A DNA stretch of 64,000 nucleotides. Source: Cristatella mucedo (lineage: Eukaryota; Bryozoa; Phylactolaemata; Cristatellidae). The first letter of the stretch is position 1. The number at the start of each line of letters is the position of its first letter. Of the stretch, positions 12,761 through 23,089 are shown in pieces. The notes beneath the pieces were generated by a model. That model searched no databases. It saw nothing but the letters and a program-made list of their open reading frames with translations, and was not told the DNA's origin. The position numbers and the translations under genes were made by a program. The stretch is from assembly GCA_009760855.2 (NCBI GenBank), contig WPIO01000012.1, forward strand, positions 4,298,001 through 4,362,000, read 5' to 3'.

Positions 12761-12920
12761 GGTGAGCCATAATGGCTCACTAGTTAAGGCGGTTGGTTTT
12801 GTGCTATCTCGGTTCCGAGGCCGTGGGTTCGAATCCTATGGTGGCGATCCTTTATCACCACTGCAAGCAATGCTGATAGCCATCAAGGCTCTTGCGTCGC
12901 AATAAAAAGAGGCTGTTTAA
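12761..12920 (+). repeat. tRNA-derived SINE (tRNA-Leu/Ser-like head)
   Basis: The head carries an A-box-like TGGCTCACTAGTTAAGGCGG and, after a long variable-arm-like stretch, a B-box-like GGTTCGAATCC. This resembles a tRNA-Leu with the anticodon arm altered. It lacks a clean 7-bp acceptor stem and continues into an unrelated body (GATCCTTTATCACCAC...), so it is a SINE and not a tRNA gene. A weaker relative is seen at about 61810-61910. Confidence 0.6.
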
Positions 12921-14594
12921 TCGGCTAGTATTTTCTTTATTTGTTCTATTGATACTGATTTACATTTTAAACCTTCATGAAAGGAGCTCTTTTTTAAAAG
13001 AAGTTTTATTTCCAGGGCCTCAGCGTGGTAACAAAAATTGTCAAGAGGAGTATTAACATAAAATTGAATGTGTTCCACCTAGTTGTTCAATGTCTAGAAT
13101 ATTAGAAATCACAGCCTGCCTCAAATTGCAAGTAAGGAGTACCTGGAAATCTTGATAGTCATGATGTTAATGAGAGTTGCCAATATTTAGCAGCAATTCT
13201 AATGAATTTTTAATAAGTTCCAGGATAATCTGTTATTACTTGAATATTGGGCGAAGATGCACTGACGTAGAATAGCAATTATTGCACATTTGTTCACCAT
13301 GGGAGAGCAACAAATCAGTTGAGTTTACAGGCAATCCATTCCATGGATGCCATATCAAAGACTTATTTTGGGTCCTGGCATCCACATAAAGTTCACCCCT
13401 AGTAATGAAGCCGCTGCAATCTAATCGCCAATGTCTATGATTTCTAATCTCACTCTGCAGCAAGATATTTTTAACTGGATGTAGTGACTACTATACTTTT
13501 GTTATGTGCCACAGACAGAGCATATTGTATTGCCGTTAGCTCCAGCCAGAACATAACTCGTAACAATCAAGGTTTAATTTTTATGCACGGCCGATCAGCC
13601 GTTAGCATTTATCTTTATTGCATAGGAGCCCCTGCAATTCCATAGGAGTCAGCATACCTGTAATAAGGAGGGCCCATACTTCATTAAATTACTTTAGGGT
13701 CTTCAATACTCTTTTCGCGAGTGTATTTCCGTAAAAAACATTATGATATTCAAATTTACTTTGGAAGGATACCCGGATATTAAATTTTCTGAAAATACCG
13801 AGCTAATCTAATTAATTTGTAAGCTTTGTTTTATGTATTATTAATTGCGTACAAATAAACAAATAAGAGTAACTAACCTGTAAACTTTTAACACATTGTA
13901 GTCAAAATTCACATTCTGACGAGATTGGAAGATTTTGATAATCGACTTGTTATGAGAAGTTTACCTTTGATGAAGCACGTAAAAGATAGCAAGCTGTTCC
14001 CTTTGTAAATCCTACATTTCCTTCATTTGTCAATCCAACCCTTTCTTAATAGATCTGAGGTGAGATAAATTACATTTATGCACGATAGCTGCTAATCGAT
14101 AACTGCCTATGAGGCCCGTTGGAAGGGCACGGTTGAATACTTTCTTTTATATAAAGAGTTCGCTGATTAAGCGGATAACATCTAATGTTGCATAAATTAG
14201 CAGGCAAATATATTCGTGTTCGTAACAATAAAGTCGTTCGATCCAACTGCGAAGTTCATGTTACATTATTAATTCAATCGACAAGAATGTGCCAGAAGAG
14301 TTAGCTTTAGACTGCTACTGTTTAGAAACCAATGCAAACATCCGCCTATAATATAGCTACTATTACCACTATTAACCGTCTTTTATAAGATACTTTTTTT
14401 AATAAGTAGCCATTTAAGCGGTCAGATTGTATGATTTTCAGTATTGGCAGCTTAAATTCTCAAGAATGTCTTACCACTGGTAGGGTAATCTTTACTTTTG
14501 TGTAGGATATTTTGCCAAACAGCAATTCTTGGTAAGCTCGGGAAACTTTGACTGAGGCTGATTACTGTAAGTTTATTTACCTTAATATTTGCAG
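12921..14594. other. Intronic sequence, nothing recognised
   Basis: AT-rich sequence upstream of the UBR last exon. There is one 75-codon open stretch on the minus strand (13463-13236) with no recognisable features. No repeats or RNA genes were seen. The final polypyrimidine stretch and ATTTGCAG acceptor belong to the UBR gene. Confidence 0.4.
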
Positions 14595-14775
14595 AAACAA
14601 TGGTTTTGGAAGACTCTCTCTTCAGAAATATGCTAAGATTCAGCACGACTGGGAGCATCACAAAATCCAAAGCATGCGAATGGCAGAGAAGTTCAACGAT
14701 TTAGAGTTGACCTTAAATCAATTCCTAGAATTTGCAGACTCTGAAATGAATCGTGGCAATGATGAATCAGATTAA
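14595..14775 (+). CDS. UBR-type E3 ligase, gene 1, last exon with stop codon
   Basis: After the acceptor ATTTGCAG, the exon opens with 1 nt that completes the codon left by the exon ending at 777, so the frame runs through. It codes for about 60 residues. RLSLQKYAKIQHDWEHHKI matches the closing motif of UBR proteins (L-x4-Y-x2-L-x2-x-W-x2-H). An acidic tail ending NRGNDESD and a TAA follow at 14773-14775. AATAAA overlaps the stop (14774-14779); it is too close to act alone as the poly(A) signal. The segment just before the motif is shorter than in known UBRs, so a small missing exon in the long intron is possible. Confidence 0.72.
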
Positions 14776-15184
14776 TAAAAAAGAAGATAACTATGTTTTG
14801 AATAATTCACCACTTAGTAAGGTAACCTAAATGAATTTTTGAAAACTAGCATAACTGACCGTTGTATATCGAAGACAATTTCCAGACTAGTTGTATTGTT
14901 CAATCGCTTCGCATTTCAAGTACTAACAACAGGTCTAAGAAAGTGGATAGTTTGATTATTTTTCATATTATTTCTTCTCGAACTGATATTTGTCATACTA
15001 GACTCTGTGAATTGATGGTAGTCAGGGACATTCTTCAATGCATTACTCATGCTGAAATAAAGTGTCGTCGAAATGTGTTTTTATTAATTCATTTATTTCA
15101 ATGCCACTTTTATGATGGCTTATATTCAGCAGCCGGATCCCATAAAGTCAGTAGTAAAGTTACCGACTAAACAATAGCCTATTG
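14776..15184. other. Presumed 3' untranslated region and flank of UBR gene 1
   Basis: About 400 bp of AT-rich sequence after the stop codon with no recognised element before the LINE tail at 15185. The end of the transcript cannot be placed. A 102-codon open stretch (14862-15170) shows no family features. Confidence 0.35.
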
Positions 15185-15720
15185 GATCTTTATATAATAA
15201 CAATAATAATAGCACACTTGATACAGCGCCCTCAGATCTCATTCTCTTTCAGGGTGCTTCCCATTCGCTGCAAAAGAAACAGTATGCCACGGTTGAAGGT
15301 AGCTTGCTCAATGAAAAGCAAGAATACTATGGTTTGTGGTGACATTAACAGGTTGAGCATGCATGTGTGATTAGTGGCAGCATACATGTTATCAGCAGCC
15401 ATAAGCAAATAAAGCTAGAATCGTAGAGACTTAATAAGTGGTGTGATAAATAGGTGTGTTTTAAATTTCTTTTCAATATAGTTGAGTCAGGGGATTTCGT
15501 GAGGGGAATCAGTTCGAGTCTTTCAGCTATTGCGAACTAAAGGCCCGATCTAAGAAATTGACGATGTTCTCTGAACAAGATGTGCGTGCAAGATCACTGG
15601 TTTACATATACCCCAAGTGACTTCAGTTAAATAGGTCGCTAAGAGCCCTAAAAACGGTTCAAAGTATTTAAAATTTACTGCACTGGACTAGCGTCTGTTA
15701 GTAAGTAATAAAGTTTAACT
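15185..15720 (-). repeat. Family-A LINE 3' part, old, minus strand
   Basis: The plus strand reads AATAATAATAG, CTTGATACAGCGCCCTCAG, then TCTC...AGGGTGCTTC and CGCTGCAAA. This is the reverse complement of the LINE tail and hairpin. Further right is a stretch matching the end of the coding region (ATAGGTGTGTTTTAAATTTC, compare 63890-63910). It is diverged and interrupted, so an old insertion. Confidence 0.65.
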
Positions 15721-16621
15721 AATATTTATTTGTTTACAAGCAGAAACTAAAAACTGCACTGCAAATCATACAATTCTTTCAGGAATGGCTGCACTAATAA
15801 CTGTTCTAAATTCTCGGAAGAGCCGTGATGCAACCCCAATACGTTTGTTCTTAATTATTTTTTCGTAACTTAAATCACAAGGTAAACTAAAAAGTGTTTA
15901 CAGCAATTTTCGAATTGCGAATTACCGCCGTATTATTTGAATTGGCGAGAGGGAAACTCGAAATGTGCAACTATGGGGCAGTTTAAAAGGTAGCCATTTA
16001 ACGTACAAGAAAATTGATGTGCCATGAGAATATATATGACTTGGATTTTTATACATCACACGTGACAGGAATCGTGCACAAAACGACATAGTTTTAACGC
16101 TAATTTCACCATTTTAAGACAAAGCAACACGACGGCAGTTCGCTAACGGTAATCAAAGTCTTTCGTAAAACCTCCGGATTTATGCTTCTTTTAGGAACGC
16201 TCGAAAGCAGCAAATACTCCGGCACTGTTTAGTGGCAAATTTCAAGCTTTGGCAGTTCCGTGTTAAAAGCACAATGTTTGGTGTTTAATTAAAAAATAAG
16301 AGCGTAATCATTCATGATTTAGACATTTAATATTGACTGTTTAATCATTACATTTCGGTAATTTACTAGCCTATCTTACGGAAGCGTATGAAACAGCACA
16401 GAAAGGGTCAAGTCAATGATGACTTTATAAACATATTTTAGTTTATGTAAACCAGCTAAATAATGTCAGGTTCTAACTCGGTGAATTCTTTTGAATGTTA
16501 TTTTAAATTTTTATTTCGCAATTATGGCCTTGGTAAATATCAGAAACCTCAAGTATTACAGTCGCGGGTGATCAAGATTTTTCTTGTACTTTTCCCGTCA
16601 GAGCTCGCTGGTGGCATTAAA

Positions 16622-16760
16622 TAATAATAATTAGTATTATGCAATTGATAAAGCACCCTCAGAGAACTAAATCTCTCCCTAGGTGCTTCACATTTACTGC
16701 AAATGGAAAGTATGACCCATGTGCAATATTTTAACTTAAAAGAATAATAATATGTCATTT
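16622..16760 (-). repeat. Family-A LINE 3' tail, short minus-strand copy
   Basis: The plus strand shows AATAATAATTAG, then TTGATAAAGCACCCTCAG, AGAACT, TCTCTC and AGGTGCTTCACATTTACTGC. This is the reverse complement of the hairpin end. Little remains upstream of it, so it is a very short 5'-truncated copy. Confidence 0.7.
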
Positions 16761-18249
16761 CGATAAGATCACAATTGCAGTGGTTCTTCAGTTTACGAGC
16801 GTCTTGACACCCGAGTGTTGCGAGATACAAATTGTTTCAAGGCCGATTTAGCGCTTTGAATAGCGAGCTAAATTTCTGGTTACGTGCAAGCTTCAGATAT
16901 TTTACTCCGCCACTAGTTGCTGGAGAGATAGTCATACTGTGCGTGGTTACTCAGGCCAGAAAGAGTAGGCAAGCGAATGACGTTCTGTAGTCAGAAGCTG
17001 CCCTAAGACCCGGTTGAGACGCCACTCGAAGGCCTGATGGTTTGCTCGAAGACAGACTCAAGGGAGTCATCCCAGTGCTTGGACAACCAAGATCGCCTAA
17101 CTCTAGTGTTGAATCTGTCTAATGCAAAAACAGCTCAGCAAGGATTGTAATCTATTTAGGCAATATCATTGTGTGACAGGTCATCGCATAACTGATAACA
17201 GTTGGCAGGATCGAGTAAAGGTAGAACCTAAAAGCTGAAAGTCAAGAAAGCCTGGTAAAAAGGGCTGAATTCGACAAATTAAATTTCGATGTTCATTTCA
17301 GCATCTTTCATCTAAATCTGGCAGCATCTTCAAGTCATCCAGCCTCCAAGTTAGTCCCGTGTATTAGAAGAAATAAAATCAATTTATTACATGACGTTCC
17401 AATGTATTGTTTTTAAAAGGTATATATTATCTATAGATATACTGTTTAATTTAAAAACAAATGTCAAAAATTGTAACTTTTGTGTGGGGTCCGTAATGAA
17501 TTGTTGGCTTTTCAATTCATTTCATTAGGGAAAATGTATTTGGTTTATGATTAATTTGTATTACGAGGTCCGGTATTGAATGCAATAAAACCCCATAACC
17601 TAAGGTACTACTGGTTACGATTTTCAAGAGGCAACAACAAGGTGGTACTCAATGAGCGAATCTGAACATTGACGGCGAAACCGTTGTGCCATCGTATCAG
17701 GACTTGCTCCAACTACTGGATAGGTCCAGACCGTTTCAATAGGTATATATGCCTATATGATAAGCGCATATTTAGATATAATATTGCCATCAAAGATTTG
17801 CATAGCTGCTAATTCTGAATAGAGATAAGATGTTTCGTGCAAGAGATCTGCAAGTCATTGAATAAGTTCGAGCTTGGCATATTCGCAGCTGATGGGCCGG
17901 AGTATGTGAACATCTTGCTTTACATAGCTTCTCGATATCCAAATGCCACGAATGATTGCCATTGGTTGTGTAATGCAACACGAAAAAACCAAGAAGTGAA
18001 AAACTAAAACAGTAGTGCTAGATTCGCAAGTATTCGTTTAGCCTGACTATGTAAATACCAAAGCTGTACAACAAATTGCCAAGATCTGCTGCTGGCTGAA
18101 CTCGTAACACTGATCTATCACGACATATATTACCCAGAGTGCCGGCAAATCTGAAATTATTTAGTAATCACAAGCTCAGTTTTGAAAAATTCAATTTCCA
18201 AAGTCCTTTCAATTTTTTCCTATCAACTTGTTAAAACTGGTAACGGGAG
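16761..18249. other. Intergenic, nothing recognised
   Basis: AT-rich sequence with no open frame above about 63 codons that looks coding. No splice-flanked exon, RNA gene or repeat was recognised. Confidence 0.4.
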
Positions 18250-18874
18250 CCACTGAAGCTCATCGGCCAAAATTGCCGATGCCTTTGAACCGACTAGACT
18301 TCACTTTACTTCCATATTTTTTGTTCACACATTACAGCTGAAATTAAATGTATTCAATATGACATGTTCAGGCATAAATGAGGTAATACAATTCGATTCC
18401 TGGGTGGCCCCGATTGCTTTTGTCAGTGGACTGGAAAGTTTACTAGCTCTTCAAATTGGTGATGCTGTTGTGCGACCACCACTGCATGCTCAAAATTTAG
18501 GTGTCATTTTTAACAGCTGCCTCAATTCAAAAAGCTTCATTCAGAAGAGTGCTTTTGCAGCTAGCCATCATGTATGATCCCAATCCAAGATTAGGTGCTG
18601 TCTTCCACATTAGCTTGCAAACAATTAACTAGCTCCTTAGTTCTGTCTCGGCTTGATTATTGAAACTCCCTACCGGCTGGGCTGCCAAAAAAAGCAATTA
18701 CGCCACTGCAGCTTTCTATGAGTATGGCTGCAAGGCTAGTCTTCAAGTGCCATAAGTTTGAGCGAGTTTCTCCTTTGCCAAAAGAGCTAAGATGGTTGCC
18801 GGTTGACCAATGGATTCAGAGCAAGGTTCTTACACTGACCCACAAGGCACGCCACGGCTTGGCTCCTTCATACC
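18250..18874 (+). mobile_element. Family-B LINE, 5' part of a copy split by gypsy
   Basis: Conceptual translation shows the RT-distal half of a LINE: a QIGDAVVRPPLHAQNLGVIF block near 18450-18510, followed by degenerate LDY and WLPVDQ segments, then RHGLAPSY up to 18874. The same reading continues without loss at 22212 with LAELLYRFQLVRALR. The LINE was therefore cut in two by the gypsy element at 18875-22211. Several stops show it was already decaying. Confidence 0.75.
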
Positions 18875-19014
18875 TGTAACGATAAAACGCAGCACAACGA
18901 ACAGACCACAATTATTGGCAACCATATTATGTCGGCTCCAGTACCACAGCGTGAGCTAAGCTTCTCCTGATTGGTCATGTTGTTGTGGCTCCACCCGATA
19001 GCACTGTTATCACA
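18875..19014 (-). repeat. 3' LTR of the gypsy element
   Basis: 140 bp, minus strand, starting TGTGATAACAGTGCTATCGG and ending CGTTTTATCGTTACA. It pairs with the LTR at 22072-22211, with an obvious common core (ACAACATG/ACAACGTG, GGTCTGTTCGTTGT/GGTCTGTTTGTTGT). The visible divergence between the two LTRs shows the insertion is old. Confidence 0.85.
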
Positions 19015-19027
19015 CCTTCTCTTCAAA
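19015..19027 (-). other. Polypurine tract of the gypsy element
   Basis: On the minus strand, TTTGAAGAGAAGG immediately precedes the 3' LTR, the expected position of the plus-strand DNA primer site. Confidence 0.65.
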
Positions 19028-19038
19028 TAGGAACTGTC

Positions 19039-19310
19039 TCATTTTCGAAGATCTAGATTTGGGATAGGCTTTACCAGCCTGCCAGACCTTGATGTCGTTT
19101 GACCTTGAGAGGTGTGCATCTCACCGGCAATACGTGGAGACTGATCTTGAACTGCAGGTGTAGATTTCGGTAAATGTAGGGAACTGCCAGGATATTTGCT
19201 GTTGGTGACCTGTAGATCTGTGTCAATCGGCCGAAGATGCCTACTGATCCGCCGAAGAGTGCTGCCATTGTCAGTCTGCATGACAAACAACCGATGTGTA
19301 CTTGCTTGAG
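19039..19310 (-). pseudogene. Gypsy Pol C-terminal end (fragment)
   Basis: The minus-strand frame ends with TTSRSGRLVKPIPNLDL and then a stop shortly before the PPT. The R-S-G-R-x-V-x-P pattern is typical of the last residues of Ty3/gypsy integrase/Pol. The frame is broken upstream by the LINE insertion starting at 19312. Confidence 0.65.
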
Positions 19311-19311
19311 C

Positions 19312-20216
19312 AGTGACTTTCAAAATTGGCTCTGCCAGCATATCTCCAGTTGCATCAGCTCGAAATCTAGGTGTCATATTCCAAAGCGACCTCTCGTTAG
19401 ACGACCACATCAGCTCCACAGTCATAACAGCCTATTTTCAGCTTCATAACATTGCTAAAATTAGGGCTTGTTTAGATAAGGATACCACGTCCAAGTTGGT
19501 CCATGCATTCGTGACATCTCGTCTCGACTTCTGCAACTCACTGCTTACTGGCCTACCAGCATGTGCGATCAAGCGATTGCAGCTGGTGCAAAACTCTGCA
19601 GCTAGGCTTGTCTGTCGTAAGCGTCGCAGTTGCCACATTACTCCACTTCTCGCTGACCTGCACTGGTTACCAGTCAAGCAACGGATTGACTTCAAGGTTT
19701 TGTCGCTCACTTTTAGGTCTCTTCATTCTATGGCTCCAGCCTATCTTTCAGAGATACTACCCCATCAGGCAAGGCATCGTACCACTCGCTTTTCGGAATC
19801 CAACACTCTAGAAATACCTCGTACAAACCTTAAATCCTTTGGAGACCATGCATTTAGCTCGTATGCTCCCACAGCCTGGAACTCCCTCCCGACCTGCATC
19901 AGAACATCCCCTGACCTGACCACATTTAAAAGAAACTTAAAAACATACCTATTTAGGACAGCATTTAGTGGGTCGTTGTGATTCGTCCTCGATGTGCCTA
20001 TGCGTGCTGACACTGTTCATGCTGCCACTAACCACATTTGCATGCTGACCCAGTGCATGTCACCCCTAACCATGTTATTCATTTTGTTTGTTTTTCAAGC
20101 ATGATTTTACTTACTATTCTATTGCGTATCACTTTGCAGCAAATGTAAAGCGCCTAGAAAGAGATTAGGTTCCCTGAGGGCACTTTATCAAGTGCAATAT
20201 TATTATTATTATTATT
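19312..20216 (+). mobile_element. Family-A LINE, second young copy inside gypsy
   Basis: A 5'-truncated copy almost identical to 10081-10985, with only scattered single-base differences. The open frame 19313-19981 (222 codons) codes for the C-terminal part of the LINE protein and begins exactly at the truncation, joined to gypsy sequence on its left. It has the same hairpin (TAAAGCGCC...GGGCACTTTA) and ATT tail ending near 20216, where gypsy pol resumes. Confidence 0.92.
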
Positions 20217-21660
20217 ATCTTGCTCTCCCGATCCATGGCACTGCAGCAGAACGGCACATAGACCATACGTACTGGTATCGGCGTTGACAATCCCCGAATT
20301 TTTTGGGTCAAAATAAGCGAACACTGGTGCTTTGTTAATAGCAACTTTGCTTCCTGGAATTCTCTTTCTTCTGGTTATGTCCCCACTATTATACTGAGTC
20401 AGACGAAAGGAGGTCATTAAGTGGTTTTGAGACCATGGCCAGATTCGGCACAAACCTCCCGAGGTAGTTCATTATACCAAGGCATCTCTTTAGCTCGGCT
20501 ATGTTTGTTGGATCAGGGAGGCTGAGTATGGCTTCTATTTTGTCGTCTGACGGCCGGACGCCGCTGGCATCAAACACAAGCCCTAAGAACGTCAATTTTG
20601 GCTGGCGGAATATACTTTTGTCTCCATTCAACTTGAGGCCCGACTTTGAAATTTCGGAAAGAACACTACGAAATTGATTGTCAGGCTCCGCCGCCGTGGA
20701 TCCTTTAACCAAAGTATCATCCATTTATATGGCTACACCTTCGATTTCACCCAAGAGGTCAGTCGCTGAAATATCTCAGGTGCGCTTGTTATGCCAAAGG
20801 GCAGCCGGCGAAATCAAAAACGTTCAAACTGTGTTATAAACCTTGTTAAGCAATTGCTCACTTGGGACAGCAGAATAGCCCAACATCCGCTAGAGGCGTC
20901 CAACTTTAAGAACATTGCAGCACCAACAAGCTGATGCAAAATCTCATTAAATATAGGTAGTAGGTACATTTCACGAACCACTGCTTAATTTAAGCACTTC
21001 AAGTCTACAAACAGGCTTACTTTTCCGCTGGGCTTCAGGACCAGTACGATTGGGGAAGCACCACTCGGTCGGCTCCGATACACGTTCCAGGATGCCGTTC
21101 TTCTCCATTAGAAGAAGTTCGTCCTTTACCAAAGGGAACAGCAATGTGGGTATGCGGCGGGCTGTATGTAGGCAGTGTGGTTCCACATCATGTTTGAGAC
21201 GAATTTTCACCGGCTGGAATCGCATCAATCTGATCTCTCCAAATACCGTGTCTCGAAGAATAGTCTCCTCAAGGCTGAGTTTAATCAGTCCAAAGCACAG
21301 AGAAGCTTGTCGACTGAGAAGACTATTTCTTGCTCCAGTGACTACGTAGACTGGCAGAAAATTAGTCGTTCCTTTCCGCTTTAACCTCGCTTCGAAGTTA
21401 CCCTTACAAGCCAGGTGGTTGCTGACTCTGTGTAATTTTGCTGCTGTAGGCTCGAGGCGAGGTGGTCGTAGCAGTTGACCATACGTGTCTTCCGTAATGA
21501 CAGTTACGTCAGCACCAATATCTTATTTAAACGGAATGGTCATTCCATACCCGAAAAAATCCAATTGCCAGGGAGATGATGCCCTTGCCGACTGGCACTC
21601 CACCGCTACAGGCTTTGTATCTGCATCCACGGCGTAGTTCTCACCGTCTGATTCAGCTGC
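20217..21660 (-). pseudogene. Gypsy protease-reverse transcriptase-RNase H fragment
   Basis: Minus-strand order: a retropepsin site reading DIGADVTVI near 21510-21535 (catalytic DTGA altered to DIGA); a protease-RT linker; RT entry blocks (VKDELLLMEKNGILERV, then SEPTEW); an RT block with PFGITSAPEIFQ near 20790-20810, with YMDD-equivalent remnants near 20720; GLKLNGDKS and LTFLGLVFDASGV at 20560-20650; and the RNase H start (FDPKNSGIVNADTSTYGLCAVLLQ). Several frameshifts and stops make it nonfunctional. Confidence 0.85.
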
Positions 21661-21670
21661 GATCTCTCTG

Positions 21671-21832
21671 CCGAGCTGGTTTGGTCCAGCGGTTAAGGTG
21701 CTCGCCCCGACCAAGGCCTGGCTGAGGTCGTGGGCTTGAGCCCCGAGGCGTTTGTGAAGCGCCTGAATAGAGATTAAGTTCTCTTGGGGCGCTATACAAA
21801 TGAATTATATTTATTTGTATTTATTATTTTAG
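21671..21832 (+). repeat. tRNA-derived SINE with LINE-like tail, copy 1
   Basis: The sequence starts GCCGAGCTGGTTTGGTCCAG. It has an A-box-like GTCCAGCGGTTAAGGTGC and a B-box-like GGGCTTGAGCCCC, then the tail GAAGCGCCTGAATAGAGATT...TCTCTTGGGGCGC, then AT-rich sequence. The tail matches the hairpin end of family-A LINEs. It is inserted inside the gypsy element. Confidence 0.75.
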
Positions 21833-21840
21833 CATCGGGT

Positions 21841-22059
21841 TTTATGCGTGATTTGCACCACAATGCATGTCAGTAATACTAGTAGCTCGCCAGAGCGAAG
21901 TAAAGCAGGCTACTGCTGACGACAGTGAGCTACAGGCTGTCATAAAGTATACGCTGTCAGGCAGGCCTAAATTATGCAAGGGCGTACCGGAAACCTTGCG
22001 GAAGTACTTCACTATAAGTAGCCCTATTTTTTATTTTCGGGGCGAAACTCTATATCCCA
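21841..22059 (+). pseudogene. Inverted gypsy integrase N-terminal fragment
   Basis: The plus-strand frame includes KQATADDSELQAVIKYTLSG and then VPETLRKYF. This resembles the segment before the zinc-binding domain of Ty3/gypsy integrase. It is opposite in orientation to the surrounding element and sits next to its primer-binding site, so the element is internally rearranged, or a second gypsy piece was captured. Confidence 0.5.
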
Positions 22060-22071
22060 CCGCTGCCACCA
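22060..22071 (-). other. Primer-binding site of the gypsy element
   Basis: On the minus strand the 5' LTR end ATACA is followed directly by TGGTGGCAGCGG. TGG at this place is the complement of a tRNA 3' CCA, as expected for tRNA-primed reverse transcription. The tRNA species is not identified. Confidence 0.6.
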
Positions 22072-22211
22072 TGTATTGATAAGATGCAGGACAACAAACA
22101 GACCACGTTTATTGTCAACTATCTTATATCGGCTCCAGGACCACAGCATGAGCGAGGCCTCTCCTGATACGCCACGTTGTTGTGACTCAGGCCAATAGCT
22201 CTGTTATCACA
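22072..22211 (-). repeat. 5' LTR of the gypsy element
   Basis: 140 bp, minus strand, starting TGTGATAACAGAGCTATTGG and ending CATCTTATCAATACA. It is paired with 18875-19014. The flank on the right begins ATACC, matching the left flank of the other LTR. Confidence 0.85.
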
Positions 22212-22665
22212 ATACCTAGCTGAACTGCTGTATCGATTTCAGCTTGTTCGAGCCCTCAGGTAATGTGTGGACAATAAATTAGCTTTTTTATTCCTCAGCT
22301 TAAAGACCGATGGCTACTGAAGCTTTAGCTCCGAAGGTCCTAAACTGTGGAACTTGCTTCCACAATTCTTACGAAACTACAACTACACTCCTACTGCCGA
22401 CTATGGCTAATCCTTTTCAGCAGTCCTGAGCTGCTACTGTCATGTTACTAACTACCTAAACTGCTCTCCTGACTCTGCTGTGCCTCCCACTTTCTCTTAG
22501 TTGCGTGAGACGAAGTCTGTTGGCTACCGAATGAGTACCGAAAGCGGCTTAGGCTGTGAGTGTGCTGTGCAAAAATCTCCTACCTAACACCTACATGGTC
22601 TTTATGACTTTGTGGAGTTACATACGGAGATGCATTACATTAAATTACTTTACATTTCATGCTAG
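22212..22665 (+). mobile_element. Family-B LINE, 3' part of the split copy
   Basis: Continues the reading of 18250-18874 across the gypsy insertion (LAELLYRFQLVRALR, then LKTDG, LWNLLPQFLRNYNY), followed by the 3' untranslated end (TTTGTGGAGTTACATACGGAGATGC). That end is shared with the family-B ends at 3229, 8740 and 23090. Confidence 0.8.
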
Positions 22666-22758
22666 ACGGCTGAGGGCAAGCTGGTTAAATAGCACCCAAA
22701 TAAATGAAATTGGAAAATACATTGTTATAGATATAAGGAAATATCATGAGCAGAAGAG

Positions 22759-22905
22759 TGCCGAGCTGATTTGGTCTGGCGGTTAAGGTGCTACCTCCGA
22801 CCAAGGTCTGACAGATCATGGGCTCGAGCCTAGAGGCATATTTGAAGCGCCTGAATAGAGATTAAGTTCTCCTGGGGCGAATTATATTTTTAATTATATT
22901 TTTTA
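22759..22905 (+). repeat. tRNA-derived SINE, copy 2
   Basis: Starts GCCGAGCTGATTTGGTCTGG. The head has GGCGGTTAAGGTGC and GGGCTCGAGCC, and the tail GAAGCGCCTGAATAGAGATT is followed by TTCTCCTGGGGCG. Same family as 21671-21832. Confidence 0.75.
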
Positions 22906-23089
22906 GATTTCAAACAAAGAATGAGTCGAATTGCTATGTAACTTATCACAGAGAACATGTGTGTACATTTTAGAGCTATTAAAAGCAGACATTCTGTGTT
23001 AGGACCATTCAATAAAGAAATCAGTTGAGTGTCACGGTGATATTAGCTAGTGTAAGAGTTATTTTCAGCAAGGTATTTACATCAGGTAA

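Larger units (their letters stand above)
778..14594 (+). other. Last intron of UBR gene 1, about 13.8 kb, filled with retroelements
   Basis: The donor GTAAGTATC at 778 and the acceptor TTAATATTTGCAG ending at 14594 fit the same phase (2 nt + 1 nt). The intron holds decayed LINEs on both strands (about 950-2050, 3229-5700, 6180-7920, 8740-9250), a fresh 5'-truncated LINE (9425-10990) and a tRNA-like SINE (12761-12920). I recognise no further exon inside it, although a short one coding for the conserved acidic stretch before the last exon cannot be excluded. Confidence 0.65.
18875..22211 (-). mobile_element. Ty3/gypsy LTR retrotransposon with 140-bp LTRs and TSD ATACC, rearranged
   Basis: Two 140-bp direct repeats (18875-19014 and 22072-22211) are LTRs. 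On the minus strand they start TGTGATAACAG and end TTACA or ATACA. The element is flanked by ATACC on both sides (18870-18874 and 22212-22216), a 5-bp target duplication. Minus-strand order: 5' LTR, PBS, rearranged gag/protease zone, protease-RT-RNase H start, a family-A LINE insertion (19312-20216), pol C-terminus, PPT, 3' LTR. Most of integrase is missing, and an integrase-like fragment lies in inverted orientation near the 5' LTR. It is not autonomous. Confidence 0.85.

Noticed and set aside
12761-12850. Candidate tRNA gene
   Set aside because: A and B boxes are present, but the acceptor stem and anticodon arm do not fold cleanly and a SINE body follows.
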